DNA of 64,000 bases, taken from the NCBI GenBank assembly GCA_002633005.1, contig NMRA01000555.1, forward strand, positions 33,774-97,773, read 5' to 3'. The notes beneath the pieces are model-generated. The model was not told the origin of the DNA, searched no databases, and was given only the letters and a program-made list of their open reading frames with translations. The translations under genes were made by a program, and so were the position numbers. The stretch comes from Phoronis australis. Taxonomy: Eukaryota > Phoronida > Phoronidae. Below, piece after piece: positions 21,956 to 33,333 of this stretch (position 1 is its first letter; each line of letters begins with the position of its first letter).

Positions 21956-23841
21956 GAGATACATAGATTATGGTCAGTAGCTGGCATCACCATAGCTGCA
22001 GGGTCACAGAGCTCTGCATGTTATTCAGAGAATCAGTGGCATGCTGGTTCTGAATGGCCAATGACTCTTTAATGTACAGTAACTCGAAAATGTGAAACAC
22101 CTGGCCAAATTAACTTGAACAAGATTGGAACATTATGAGACATGAGTACATCAGTTGTGAGCAGGAATAGTACATTATCAACCACAAGTTTTTTTGTTCT
22201 CAGTTTAAACAAATACTCTTGCAATCCTGTTTTTCGAATACTCCGTCATTCAGTTGCCCAAATCAACAATGTTTGCGCCACGGGATAATGAGAAGGCACT
22301 ATACTGTGGGTATGGTTTTAAGCACTTAAAGTCAAAATTTGTTGAGAAGGTTAAATGGAGTAGCTGGTTGCAATCAACATGCCCAAGTGGCCGTCTTCCC
22401 TTGCTGTAATCCTGGGACAAGGGAACCTCTTCTCAATTTCTTGTAAACTTTAATTACTTAGGTTGCTGCAATGGTAATTAAATTGAAGTGCCTAACTGGC
22501 CAGCGCCCCCGTCGGAATTTGACAAATGTTGAATACCTTAAGTGTAGATCGATTTACTATAGTATGAGCATCTGATTAAAAAAGTTAATTTCAATCACTG
22601 CACTGGTATATCAGCTGACTTAGTTTCAGTTGCATCAACTAATCTAATTGTTAGACGGTCCACATTTTTAGGCGACAGATCAGACGGCATGTAAATTTGT
22701 TAGGCTGGTGGTGGATCAATTCCTGAAAAATCCGTCTGAAAAATTGCATGCCAACTCACTCATAGTTAAATGTTAAGTTAGTGTTAACAGTTGACCTTTT
22801 TTGCAGTTGGACTTGTATCGCAAGCAACAGCTCAGTCCGGAGACCTGAATATGCAAATGAAATTCAAAGATAAAGACCTTGTGGCTTAAGAAGTTCAGTA
22901 CCAGAGATCATCACGCTATAAAAAATAGAAAGACAAAGATTGTGAAGAGTGAAGAATACATAGTTTTCAGATATGTTTTCTACAGTTTTGTTTGGAGTTC
23001 AGTAAATCAAAGCTTCTAACACATGGAGATGTCATTTGCTTTTCAAAACTAAATCACGATTTTGAAGCTGTTCTTCAGAAAGCTAGTGTGCAGAAAGTTA
23101 TTTGGACAGGCAATCTTAAGAAATGACTGTTGAAGTTACTCACTGTTGCAGTTGTCGTCCAACTAAGAGAGACGAAAGGGAATTGAGGCTAGTGTTCAAT
23201 AATTCACTTGCTGACACACTAATTAACGCCGCCCATTATAACATGTTTTGAATCAATATTGTGCACAAATACTGCCTGCTTCCAAATAAGTACTCAGTGT
23301 TTGACCATCATTGCACGCTGGCCAAACTCCTGTGTGCAGGACAGTACCCTCTCTAATCGGCCATAGTTTCATGGTTTCTTGATGGTGGAACTTTGAAGTT
23401 ATTGGATGCATCACTGGACAATAATCATTTGTCTTTCAAACAAGATACTTTGTACAACAATTCATGATTGAGACAACTTTCAACAAGCTGATTGATAAGT
23501 GATATTTTGCAAAATTTAATACATGTTTTGTCGCCTTGTGTGGCATTTTATCATCACAGTGCTAGCTATTACCAATCCACCTCATTAGCTCAGATCTACT
23601 TCAATACAAAAGGCGTGCTGCATAGGTATCATAAAAGTTGTCTGGGTCATAGGGAATCAGAGGGGTGACCAGTGTAAGCGAGAAATTCTCCACGTGAAGT
23701 CTTATCTGACTTGAAGACTTTGGCTATGATTTACGTGAAGATTCATGTTCTGTCATGTGATTGAAGGGGGCCAATTATGTACTTTTACGAAACCCAACGA
23801 TAAGATGGATGAACATTGGGGCCGTGACCAATGGCAGACAA
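21956..23841. other. Intergenic, nothing recognised
   Basis: No gene-like ORF. It lies between the CTCF-like/hammerhead region and the second minisatellite block. Confidence 0.4.
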
Positions 23842-24165
23842 ATAATGTCGCCCCTATAATAATGTTGGGTATCCTAATAATGCAACGCGCTTTCCTCATA
23901 GGCGGCCTTAAAGCAGGCTTACTATGGAAAACACTGCTTTGTGCCCCCCTTCAAGCGGGCTGCCTATATTAAAATTGACGGCATCGCTCTTCGGGCGGGG
24001 TAATCCATATTAATGTAGGAAACCTCGCCGGAAGATGGCCACAGAGCAGGGCCGTCAAACATAATATAGGCGCCCCGCCAAAAGGCGGCCAGAGAGCGGG
24101 GCCACGTATATTTATAAAGACGTCCCCGCTGTTTGACCGCCTATATTAATAGAAGTATACTCGCT
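23842..24165. repeat. GC-hairpin minisatellite, block 2
   Basis: Same family as 20340-20575. It contains GCGCCCCGCCAAAAGGCGGC (about 24068) and AT palindromes (TATATTAAAA, ATATTAATGTAG, CTATATTAATAG) every 40-50 bp. It is somewhat more diverged than block 1. Confidence 0.7.
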
Positions 24166-24735
24166 CTTGGCGCCGGAAATTCAATTTTGCCTTCGTCATT
24201 TTAATAAGAATAAGTCATTCTAAATAATAAGCTCTTGTTCCTTTAAACGCGAGTCCAATCTTATCAATTACGAGTAGCTTGGGGTTGTAAAACATTTCAT
24301 ATTGAACATGTATAATATAGGTATAGACAGAATTTCAAAGGAACAGCATTTTTCTACAGCAGGCTCCAGTTTACGCTAAAAACTGCCAAATCCGCGATCA
24401 CTTTAAGAGAATGAATGTGTGTAACCAGCTTGTTGGGTGGCAGCTGAGCATTTGTTTGCGAATCAATCTCATACTTTAAAAACCTTTGGGCTGCTAAGTA
24501 GAGGTGAGGTTTTAATGAGCTAGGTTCGCTTTTTTCCTAAATATGCATCTGTTTAACTTGGAAGCCCCAGTAACGGAAAAAAAATTAGGTGACCTCCCAA
24601 ATATAAACGAGAACCACCAGTTTTCGAAGCGCTAATGTCTTAGAGTGTTTCAAGGACTCTTGTTTTTGAGTGGAGCTCAAAATGACAGCATGAACGGTCA
24701 AGGAGTAGCTACTTCTTTCAATAATGTTTACTTAC

Positions 24736-25020
24736 TCTTACAGATTTTTATGTCACAAACTTGGAATGCCGGTATTGTTTGTTCTTCTATGTAGCACCAG
24801 GGACCGCGGTAGTAAGCGTCCGGATTCCGGCAATACCTGGAATCCTGGACACTCCTGTCCCAAGTGTCGTACACATCCTTTATGACTCGATTGTTGGTTA
24901 TAATATGGTTCTGGACATTCCTACTGGACCACTGTCTGCATGTGTCTCCCGCAACTGTCTTTGAAGAGGTACCGGCGTACATGAGACCTTTCTTATCAAC
25001 TTTACACGAGTAGTTTGGCC
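24736..25020 (-). CDS. Kringle exon d (fourth kringle) of a secreted protein
   Basis: A 285-nt exon encoding one kringle domain. The acceptor is TTTACAG just above 25020 and the donor AGA|GTAAGT just below 24736, giving phase 1 at both ends. All six kringle cysteines are present: SCKV, DTCRQW, RYCRNPD, PWCY, VCDI and KIC. The family core YAG...TCRQW...YCRNPD...GPWCY is clear. Residues after the NPD core are AYY, so the Asp-x-Asp pair used by some kringles to bind lysine is missing. Kringles are extracellular protein-binding modules. The intron unit below it (24300-24735) is more diverged than those between the other exons. The next exon of the gene was not found and probably lies below this window's recognisable sequence. 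Confidence 0.88.
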
Positions 25021-25463
25021 CTGTAAACCAAATCACACTGAACATGTACAATGTATAAATAAAAAGAATTTCAAAGGATCAACGTTTTTCTACAACAGGG
25101 ACACATTTACGCTAAAAACTGTTAAATCCGTGATCACGTTAAGAGAACCGATATGTGATACCAGCTTTTCGTGTTCCTGCTGGTCATTTGTTTGTGAAAA
25201 TAAGCCGTTTTTCAATTGTCCAGCTGTTAATTATATGTGGAGTTTAAGTGAGCCACGTTCGCTTTTCCCTAAAGGTGGAGCTGTTTAACTCCGCTGTAAC
25301 GGGAAAAACAAATTCTGTGACATCCGAAATATCGACGTGAACCACCAATTTTTGGAGTGCTTTTGCCTTAGGGTGTTTCAGGGACTTTTGTTTTTGAGTT
25401 GAGCTCAAAATGACAGCATGAGCGGTCATGGAGTAGCCACTTCGTTCAATAATGTTTACTTAC

Positions 25464-25748
25464 CGTCACAGATTTTTATATCACAGAGTCGGTATGACGG
25501 CATTTGTTGTTCTTCTATGTAGCACCAGGGACCGCGAGACTCACCGTCCGGATTTCGGCAATACCTGGAATTCTGGACACTCCTGTCCCAAGTGTCGTAC
25601 CCATCCTTTATGACTCGATTGTTGGTTATAATATGGTTCTGGACACTCCTACTGGACCACTGTCTGCATGTTTCTCCCGTAACTGTGTTTGAAGAGGTAC
25701 CCCGCATGTACTCTGGAAAGAATAGTTGAAATGTGCTCATCAAACCCC
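25464..25748 (-). CDS. Kringle exon c (third kringle), first cysteine missing
   Basis: A 285-nt exon with acceptor TTTACAG and donor GACG|GTAAGT, phase 1-1 like its neighbours. From about residue 17 onward it is a normal kringle: GTSSNTVTGETCRQW, RYCRNPDG, GPWCY, LCDIKIC. The first 15 residues differ completely from the other exons (LMSTFQLFFPEYMRG), and cysteine 1 is absent, though the length is unchanged. The first-to-sixth disulfide typical of kringles therefore cannot form, leaving cysteine 6 unpaired. The block after NPD is GES, close to the lysine-binding Asp-x-Asp but with Glu. The exon is intact and spliceable, so it may still be expressed. Its folding is uncertain. Confidence 0.82.
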
Positions 25749-26190
25749 CTGTAAACCAAATCACACTGAACATGTACGATGTATAAATGGAAAGAATTTC
25801 AAAGGATCAACGTTTTTTTCAACAGGGACACATTTACGCTAAAAACTGTTAAATCCGTGATCACGTTAAGAGAACCGATATGTGATACCAGCTTTTCGTG
25901 TTCCTGCTGGAAATTTGTTTGTGAAAATAAACCGTTTTTCAATTGTCCAGCTGTTAATTATATGTTCAGTTGAAGTGAGCCACGTTCGCTTTTCCCTAAA
26001 AGTGGAGCTGTTTAACTCCGCTGTATCGGGAAAAACAAATTCTGTGACCTCCGAAATATCGACGTGAACCACCAATTTTTGGAATGCTTTTGCCTTAGGG
26101 TGTTTCAGGGACTTTTGTTTTTGAGTTGAGCTCAAAATGACAGCATGAGCGGTCATGGAGTAGCCACTTCGTTCAATAATGTTTACTTAC

Positions 26191-26475
26191 CGTCACAGAT
26201 TTTTATATCACAAATTCGGTATGTCGGCATTGGTTGTTCTTCTATGTAGCACCAGGGACCGCGAGAGTAATCGTCCGGATTCCGGCAATACCTGGAATTC
26301 TGGACTCTCCTGTCCCAAGTGTCGTACACATCCTTTATGACTCGATTGTTGGTGATAATATGGTTCTGGACATTCCTACTGGACCACTGTCTGCATGTAT
26401 CCCCCGAATTTGTCTTTGAAGAGGTACCGGCGTACATGAGACCTTTCGTATCAACTTTACACGAGTAGTTTGGCC
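26191..26475 (-). CDS. Kringle exon b (second kringle)
   Basis: A 285-nt exon with acceptor TTTACAG (above 26475) and donor GACG|GTAAGT (below 26191), phase 1-1. All six cysteines are present: SCKV, DTCRQW, RYCRNPD, PWCY, ICDI and KIC, spanning 89 residues from first to last. That is slightly longer than the roughly 80 of plasminogen-type kringles. After NPD the residues are DYS, so the lysine-binding Asp-x-Asp is not conserved. The exon and its flanking introns repeat in units of about 727 bp with exons c and d. It differs from exon a at about ten residues. Confidence 0.88.
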
Positions 26476-26658
26476 CTGTAAACCAAATCACACTGAACAT
26501 GCACAATTGTACACTGTAGGTATAGAAATAATTTCACAGGATCAACGTTTTTTTACAACAGGGACACATTTACGCTAAAAACTGTTAAATCCGTGATCAC
26601 GTTAAGAGAACAAATATGTGATACCAGCTTTTTGTGTTCCTGCCGAGCATTCGTTTGT

Positions 26659-26911
26659 GAAAATAATCCGTTTTTTAATTGTTCAGATGTTAATTATATA
26701 TGGAGTTTTAGTGAGCCAGGCTCGTTTTTTCCCTAAAGGTGCATCTCTTTAACTCGATGACACCGTAACGAAAAAACAAAGTCGGTGACCTCGCAAAAAA
26801 TAACGAGAATCACCAATTTTTGAGTAGACGTTAAAGGCAGAAAGCTGTCCTCAGAGTGCACGTTGTTTACAAACTGATGTCTTGTTTCTACAAAAGGTAG
26901 TGTACAAACAC
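26659..26911 (+). repeat. 253-bp segment duplicated exactly at 27655-27907
   Basis: The segment looks identical to 27655-27907 at a constant offset of 996. This copy ends at the single N at 26912. The other begins just after the single N at 27654. Identical contig ends beside single-N joints point to an assembly overlap that was not merged. Confidence 0.85.
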
Positions 26912-26912
26912 N
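26912..26912. other. Single-N joint in the kringle array
   Basis: Joins the end of the 253-bp duplicated segment to the start of the unit containing kringle exon a (CCACCAATTTTTGGAATGC). Confidence 0.9.
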
Positions 26913-27034
26913 CCACCAATTTTTGGAATGCTTTTGCCTTAGGGTGTTTCAGGGACTTTTGTTTTTGAGTTGAGCTCAAAATGACAGCGTGAGCGGTCAT
27001 GGAGTAGCCTTTTCGTTCAATAATGTTTACTTAC

Positions 27035-27319
27035 CGTCACAGATTTTTATATTACAAAATCGGTATGTCGGCATTGGTTGTTCTTCTATGTAGCACCAGG
27101 GACCGCGAGAGTCATCGTCCGGATTCCGGCAATACCTGGAATTCTGGACACTCCTGTCCCAAGTGTCGTACACATCCTTTATGACTCGTTTGAGGGTTAT
27201 AATATGGTTCTGGACATTCTTACTGGACCACTGTCTGCATGTATCCCCCGAAGTTGTATTTGAAGAGATACCGGCGTACATGAGACCTTTTGTATCAACT
27301 TTACACGCGTAGTTTGGCT
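27035..27319 (-). CDS. Kringle exon a (first kringle)
   Basis: A 285-nt exon with acceptor TTTACAG (27320-27326) and donor GACG|GTAAGT (below 27035), phase 1-1. Six cysteines are in kringle order: ACKV, DTCRQW, RYCRNPD, PWCY, FCNI and KIC. The residues after the NP are DDDS, which keeps an Asp-x-Asp as in lysine-binding kringles. It is the only one of the four exons to do so exactly. Both sides of this unit (26913-27653) end at single-N joints, so its position is set by scaffolding. Its protein differs from exon b by about 10%, which argues for a distinct unit and not just an allele of b. Confidence 0.82.
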
Positions 27320-27653
27320 CTGTAAACCAAATCACACTGAACATGCACAATTGTACACTGTAGGTATAGAAATAATTTCACAGGATCAACGTTTTTTTAC
27401 AACAGGGACCCATTTATGCTAAAATTGTTAAATCCGTGATCACGTTAAGAGAACCGATATGTGATACCAGCTTTTCGTGTTCCTGCCGAGCATTCGTTTG
27501 TGAAAATGATCCGTTTTTTAATTGTTCAGATGTTAATTATATATGGAGTTTTAGTGAGCCAGGCTCGCTTTTTCCCTAAAGGTGCATCTCTTTAACTCGA
27601 TGACACCGTAACGAAAAAACAAAGTCGGTGACCTCGCAAAAAATAACGAGAAC

Positions 27654-27654
27654 N
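27654..27654. other. Single-N joint in the kringle array
   Basis: Separates the kringle exon a unit from the second copy of the 253-bp segment and lies inside the intron after exon 1. Confidence 0.9.
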
Positions 27655-27907
27655 GAAAATAATCCGTTTTTTAATTGTTCAGATGTTAATTATATATGGA
27701 GTTTTAGTGAGCCAGGCTCGTTTTTTCCCTAAAGGTGCATCTCTTTAACTCGATGACACCGTAACGAAAAAACAAAGTCGGTGACCTCGCAAAAAATAAC
27801 GAGAATCACCAATTTTTGAGTAGACGTTAAAGGCAGAAAGCTGTCCTCAGAGTGCACGTTGTTTACAAACTGATGTCTTGTTTCTACAAAAGGTAGTGTA
27901 CAAACAC
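27655..27907 (+). repeat. 253-bp segment, second copy
   Basis: Same as 26659-26911. This copy continues without a break into the signal-peptide exon, so it is probably the correctly placed one. Confidence 0.85.
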
Positions 27908-27911
27908 TTAC

Positions 27912-27975
27912 TTTCTGCTGTCGCAAATGCGAAAGAGACTAGGCAGATTAGACGCACGGTCAAGAATGGTTCCAT
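27912..27975 (-). CDS. Signal-peptide exon of the kringle gene
   Basis: On the minus strand an ATG at 27975-27973 opens MEPFLTVRLICLVSFAFATA. This is a textbook signal peptide with a short N-region, a hydrophobic core of about 13 residues and small residues at a likely cleavage site near ATA|E. The exon ends at a consensus donor, GAAA|GTAAGT, in phase 1. That is exactly the phase needed to join the 285-nt kringle exons downstream on the same strand. The frame is open further upstream to an earlier ATG at 28086, but that start would bury the hydrophobic segment about 37 residues in, so I prefer 27975. A 5' UTR is expected above; no core promoter motif was identified with confidence. Confidence 0.78.
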
Positions 27976-30900
27976 AAGGTTTGTAGAGTCTTCAAAGTGG
28001 TATATCCCACCGTCGTAGTCCGAAGGTTGTCTTCCTCTAAAGAGGAAACAATTTAGTATAAACAAGTATGCCCAAGCATTTGTCATGGATTTAAAACCAT
28101 TTATTTTTCGTACGCAATTTTAATGTTTAATAATATACGTTGGAGCACAGAATTTCCAGATGAAACTTTAAGTACATGTAGGTTATCACATGTTCCCAGT
28201 CAATATCCCCCGTATTCTAGAGCCCGAGTGGATTTTGGAGAATTATCGCCCATACTGAAAGAGAAATATTGCAACGAATCGATCTACCTTTGTCGACGTT
28301 AAGAATTGTTTTATAATGACTCACTTCTGCAATAGGGGTCAATCAAAAAGAATTAAATACACAGAGATAGATGGTTGTTCTCCACGGCCAACTGCAATCA
28401 TCAGCTGAGCGCCATGCTTTCTCAAGACTTCGGCCCATTGAACTCAGGATCTCTCCACACGGTGGACCCGCAAAAGCTGGTCGATATAGCTGGTTTGCAG
28501 TTGGCCATCAAGTCTTAACTTCCACAGCCTTATTGATTTTTGTGAAAAAATGAGTTGCGTAAACGAGCACGAAATAATAACTTAGAATAATGTTACAGTG
28601 TTTTTGAAACTTCCTGCTAAACTTTTTTATCAAAACAAATCTGGCCATATTGTTGACGACATTATGCTCTTACAGTTCCTTTCTACTTTCAGAAAAGACA
28701 TTGTGCCGAGACCCAAACTATGCCAGGTTAATGTAAAGTCAAACGACACAATCACTTTATAAAGTTTTTCAAAATTCAGAAACTATGTACTTTACTGAGT
28801 TGAATCTGATTGATTTTTAGATATTTGGCTGACTGGTGCAAAGCCTTGGCAACAGAGTCTCATATATCGTCATTGCGCCGAGACTGTAGGGCAAACAAAG
28901 CATTACATGTGTCAGCTCGTGTACATGTACTGTACGTTCGCTGTTGTGGACAGCAAGTGAGGCACTGCGCAAAACAGTGAGTAAATAACATTTCTTATTG
29001 TTCCTTGTCGGATATCCAAATACTGAAGCACTCAGTATAAGTTGCAATTCATTCGTTCAAGTTTGAAGTAAGATTCAAGCAATGCATTTTGAGTTTAGGC
29101 TCAAGGTTATGCGTTGACATTCAAAATTCTAGCATAAGCCTAATGTCATCTTGTGGACTTCCAACCGCATTAAGTTCGAACTTTCATGGGTACCCCAAGC
29201 CGGAGTCGGATGCAACAATGCGGTCACACAAGGCAGTCTGCAACTACGTGCCTAACCCCCCCCCCCTTAGATGCAATCGGACTGCTCGGGTCTTGTAATT
29301 TTAGCAAAAACAGCGAGGGTAGAACCTGGTTCACAAATGCGTCACGCAAAAACCAACGATTTTGGGAAAAGCTAATGACTTTCCCCCTTGCTGAAATAAT
29401 GAGAGTCGCCATCACATGGAGACGAAGTTTATAAGAGTAAGATGTATTTCAGCGTTTCCTGTAGTCAAATTGGGATTTAGGTCAGAGAATTACTTGGTGA
29501 AGATCAAATTTAAAAATCAATAAATTGTACTCAATTGTGATTGTTTTTGATTTACAAAACTTTCATGTATTTGACGTTGTGCAGAGTCAATCGGTAAGTC
29601 AGTCAGTATAACCCGACTGACTCACCGTGGGGCTAGTTTCCAGTTTCTTATCTCCACTTATCGTAGATGGTGATGGATTTCGTTGTAAGAAGTAATAAAT
29701 CTGTGACACCACGAGAAACTGAAATCATTGAAACGGAATTTCACTTCAAAATGGCAGTGTGAAAAAAGTTCGCACGTAGGCTTACTGTTATTCGGCGATT
29801 TCCATGGGAGCATACAGCGTTCGTAGGGTTGTGTAGTCGACCCGATCGGAACCACGTTTAGACCAAACTACAATTTTCCTACGTCATGGTATGGCCCAAA
29901 ACCGATATCGACGGGTAATAATAACGAGTTTCCCATCCAGTCCTCTAAAACAGTAATGCCATGTAACCCACGACAACCCTCCAAACTCGGAGGGAAATGT
30001 CCTTTCAAAGTCTGCTATACGGGCAAGCGTGGCCTACGCTTTTAGCAAATTGCATGGCAACTGAGGGGTACAGGCCAATTACCAAGGACCATAATGTCCA
30101 ATGTGTGACATTGGGAGCTCGAGTTTTTAGATACTTTCTAGATTTACCACTCTTAACTAGGATTGATGCCAATGATGCATTAGCAATTGACGCAACGAGG
30201 ATTGGCAGATATCAGTCAAAACAGGTTTTCGTACTTTTTAAAGTAATGCGCAGGTTGACGGCTATTCATGGGCTTGTTACTGGTTCGCTCTGAAAACTGG
30301 GATGGGCGTATATTGGCCCGAGGACTTTTAAATGAAAGGTCGTGAGAGAACGCGCACTACCCGATGCCCTAGGCAGTGGTCCACAACATTGCTGTCGGTC
30401 TACATGCGCCTCTAATCTGAATTAGTTTTGGATATTATAATCATCCTGGTTGTGTACCCGGATGTACCATGGAACTCTAGTCCTAGAATGCCATCTTATT
30501 GGCTCGCAAGTTACATAAAACTTACACGATAACGGTGAGCAGCTTTTCCCTGTGGGCAGTGGAGTGAAATACAATTTTCTTTATATTAATCTGAGCAACA
30601 GGCTCCGATATGTTGGAAATAAATAGATAAATAATGCAAACTTCGATCTCACGCTAATGAGGTTGCACCGTTTGCATTCGTTTGTTGTTGACAAACAGCC
30701 AAAATTGCATATTATCATATACTACTACTGTAATATTCCACGAAACATAGCCATATTTTTCCGCTCAATTAAAGAGAAAAAACGGGCAGTTTCATCGGTT
30801 TTTGCGGCATCCCCAGTTTCCCGTTCAACTATAAAAAACAACAAAAATCGCTGTAGGTCATTTTTGGGTACTACATCTCCCGTTTGACAAAAACGCTGTC

Positions 30901-33069
30901 GGTACGTCCTTGTAAGTTGCAGCGAATATTTCACCCTAACGTTTTGGCCTAGAATAAATTATCCACAGCAAGTGTGTTGGATCCATACCCTGAAACTTTG
31001 TCTTTATGTGCAGAAATGTTTTGGGTCATTGAAATAATTTCCATAACGACTTAACTCGTCATTTTTATGACTTTTGTGGTTCATTTCCGTGTTTATGTTA
31101 CTATTACACACTGTTATTTTTCGCATTTTCGTGACATTCTTGATTTTTAGAATACAAAAACATTAGTAAATCAGTCGATTATGCGAAATGATAATAATGT
31201 ATTAATTAAATAATTTTTCATTTGCTTCTGGTATAATCATCTCGAACTGGCAAAGTGCTTCTAATGATATGGCAATTTCGTTGAGAAATGGCGGAGTTAC
31301 GAAAAGTTTTAATGACACTAAATTCCACATCTGAAACAAACGAATGTAAACAACTGTAACGCATCCGCGGCGCAACCTCAGCGGCCCCGAGATTCATGTA
31401 GAATTTGACATTTCAAAGCTGTAGCTCTATAATAAACAAACCAATTCCCATGTGAGTGGATGGTAGAGTAAGATATGTGAAAACAATCATATCCAGCAGG
31501 TTATCAAAGGCTTATGCCATTCGAAATGTATCCACTAGGATTCTCACAGACTATGTTCTTCATAAAAACTAGCTTTGGAGCACACTGTGAGATGTTCAGA
31601 TATCAGAAATAGTCCGATACTTTGAGTTTTAGATAAGACGACGATGGATTCATATTAAAACATCGCGAAATGGCCGAAACGTTTTGCTTTCGGGGTTTTT
31701 CTACTCTGTCACCGTTTCCACATTTGCACGGAACTGTGCCAAGCCAGCCGTTACGCTCAGACGACATAGTTGCTTTTTAACATCGGACACGTAACTTGAC
31801 GTCGATTTAAGAGAGGCGCACAAACAAGACAACGTCTATTTGGAGAACGAGTACTCCAGTACATAAACTGGACTAACAAAATCTACTCAGACAATAAATT
31901 GATATTAGCAGACAAAGTAGAGGACTGTGTCCGCTACCCTGTTGTTGTTTCGCACACACAAAGAGTGGCTTGTGCAAAAAGAACAGCGGTAGCCATCGAG
32001 TCACATCTGACGTTTTTAAAAGTTTTTTTCGTTCAAAAATCACATGAGTATCTCCTGATAAGGAAAAACAGCAGCAAAAATTTAAAGATGCGCAGCCATT
32101 TTGTCTCTGACTCAAGATTTTTCCTGAAAGCCAATTCGTTAACGATTTTCTCGTGTTTTTTGGTGAAAGTTCTGTTTTTCCGATGGCCGCAACAAGAGGT
32201 ATATGGTGGTTATGTACCGGCATCTGGAAAATTTTCAGACGGATTTGACTACCGTGGCATCCCCTGTTGGCAGTTTTAGTTTCCACAAAGCACATCAGTT
32301 ATTTGGATGACTATTTAACGACCTTTGCCAAAACTTCCTGCTGGAAGATTACTTGAATATTCTGTTTCCCCATTAACCACGATTTGCACGAATAGTTACA
32401 AAATGATAATTTTCATATTACTGAAGGTTCGTGAGATTTCTGGTTTTAATTGTGACAGCTTCTAGCGATGCAACTATTGCCGAAAATGATTACCACATAC
32501 ACGATCATTAATATTGTACACATGTTTGTATTTGATTAGCAGTCAAATGGATTATGCCGAATACATATACGAGTATGGTACGTTTTAGCCAGCCTGATAG
32601 CTGTATGAAGACTATCGTCAAAATAGAGCGAGGTACCACTGTGCGTTTTTCTTCCATAGCCCGCGGTAGTTCTGCTCGTCAACTAGCCATGAAACATGTA
32701 TCAGAATGTAGACCTAAAGACCGGACCGTGTGCGTGCAAAATCTTTGAAGCAAGCGACTCTCACCTTCTCCGTTACAGCCGTTTAAGTGGAAAATAATCT
32801 AATAAACGTCATTTTCTTGCGTAATCCTCCGCCTTTTTTAACAAATAAAAGTAATGACGTCGTTTTGAAAACAATACGCTCGTGACACGCGCATGCGCCA
32901 TTTCCTAAATTTTTGCGTCATCTCTTGAGAAAGATGATAGCTTGGTAGCAGCAAAATTTCTTATGAAATTCGGTTTCAAAATTCTAAAAACTTATTATGA
33001 AGTGAAACCAGTTCTGATGATTTGTTTTGACGAGTACGTATCCTCGTGAAAGAACAACAGTTTATTGAA
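27976..33069. other. Upstream of kringle gene and intergenic, no gene recognised
   Basis: About 5 kb without a convincing gene. ORFs at 29997-30293 and 31873-32295 lack recognisable domains. At 32231-32275, on the minus strand, lies one more copy of the CTCF-like module (CAACAGGGGATGCCACGG followed by TAGTCAAATCCGTCTGAAAA), related to 21074-21110 and 21582-21620. Confidence 0.4.
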
Positions 33070-33333
33070 GAATGAGTGCAAAGAAACTGGCCTATTGGTG
33101 ACGCAACATATCATGGCGCCGAAAGCCGACGTAGAAGATCGCTCCACAACTATAGCAGTAGAATAACGATAGAACGCCAATTTTTCCAAAACCAGAAAAT
33201 TATTTTATTTGCTCAATTAAGTGTGTAGTATTTTGATGGCACTAATTTTATGTCATATTTTATCTGTTCATTTCTTAACAAGATCGGCGCAATCTTTATA
33301 TTTCGAATACAGCTTTGTACCAAGGCTAGGTAC
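33070..33333. mobile_element. Half copy of a foldback element
   Basis: The sequence is homologous to the loop plus one arm of the foldback element at 49220-49704. Shared blocks include AAAGAAACTGGCC, GGTGACGCAA, CATGGCGCCGAAAG, GCAGAATAACGGTAGAACGCC-type sequence, AATTTTATGTCA and CAAGGCTA near the end. The opposite arm is missing. Confidence 0.65.

Noticed and set aside
24761-24964. Plus-strand ORFs repeated opposite each kringle exon
   Set aside because: They recur only because they are antisense shadows of the repeated kringle exons.
27847-28086. Longer start for the kringle gene's first exon (ATG at 28086)
   Set aside because: It would put the signal-like hydrophobic segment about 37 residues inside the protein; the ATG at 27975 gives a normal signal peptide.
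31873-32295. 140-codon minus-strand ORF
   Set aside because: Its start region is a copy of the CTCF-like repeat module, and the rest has no recognisable domain.
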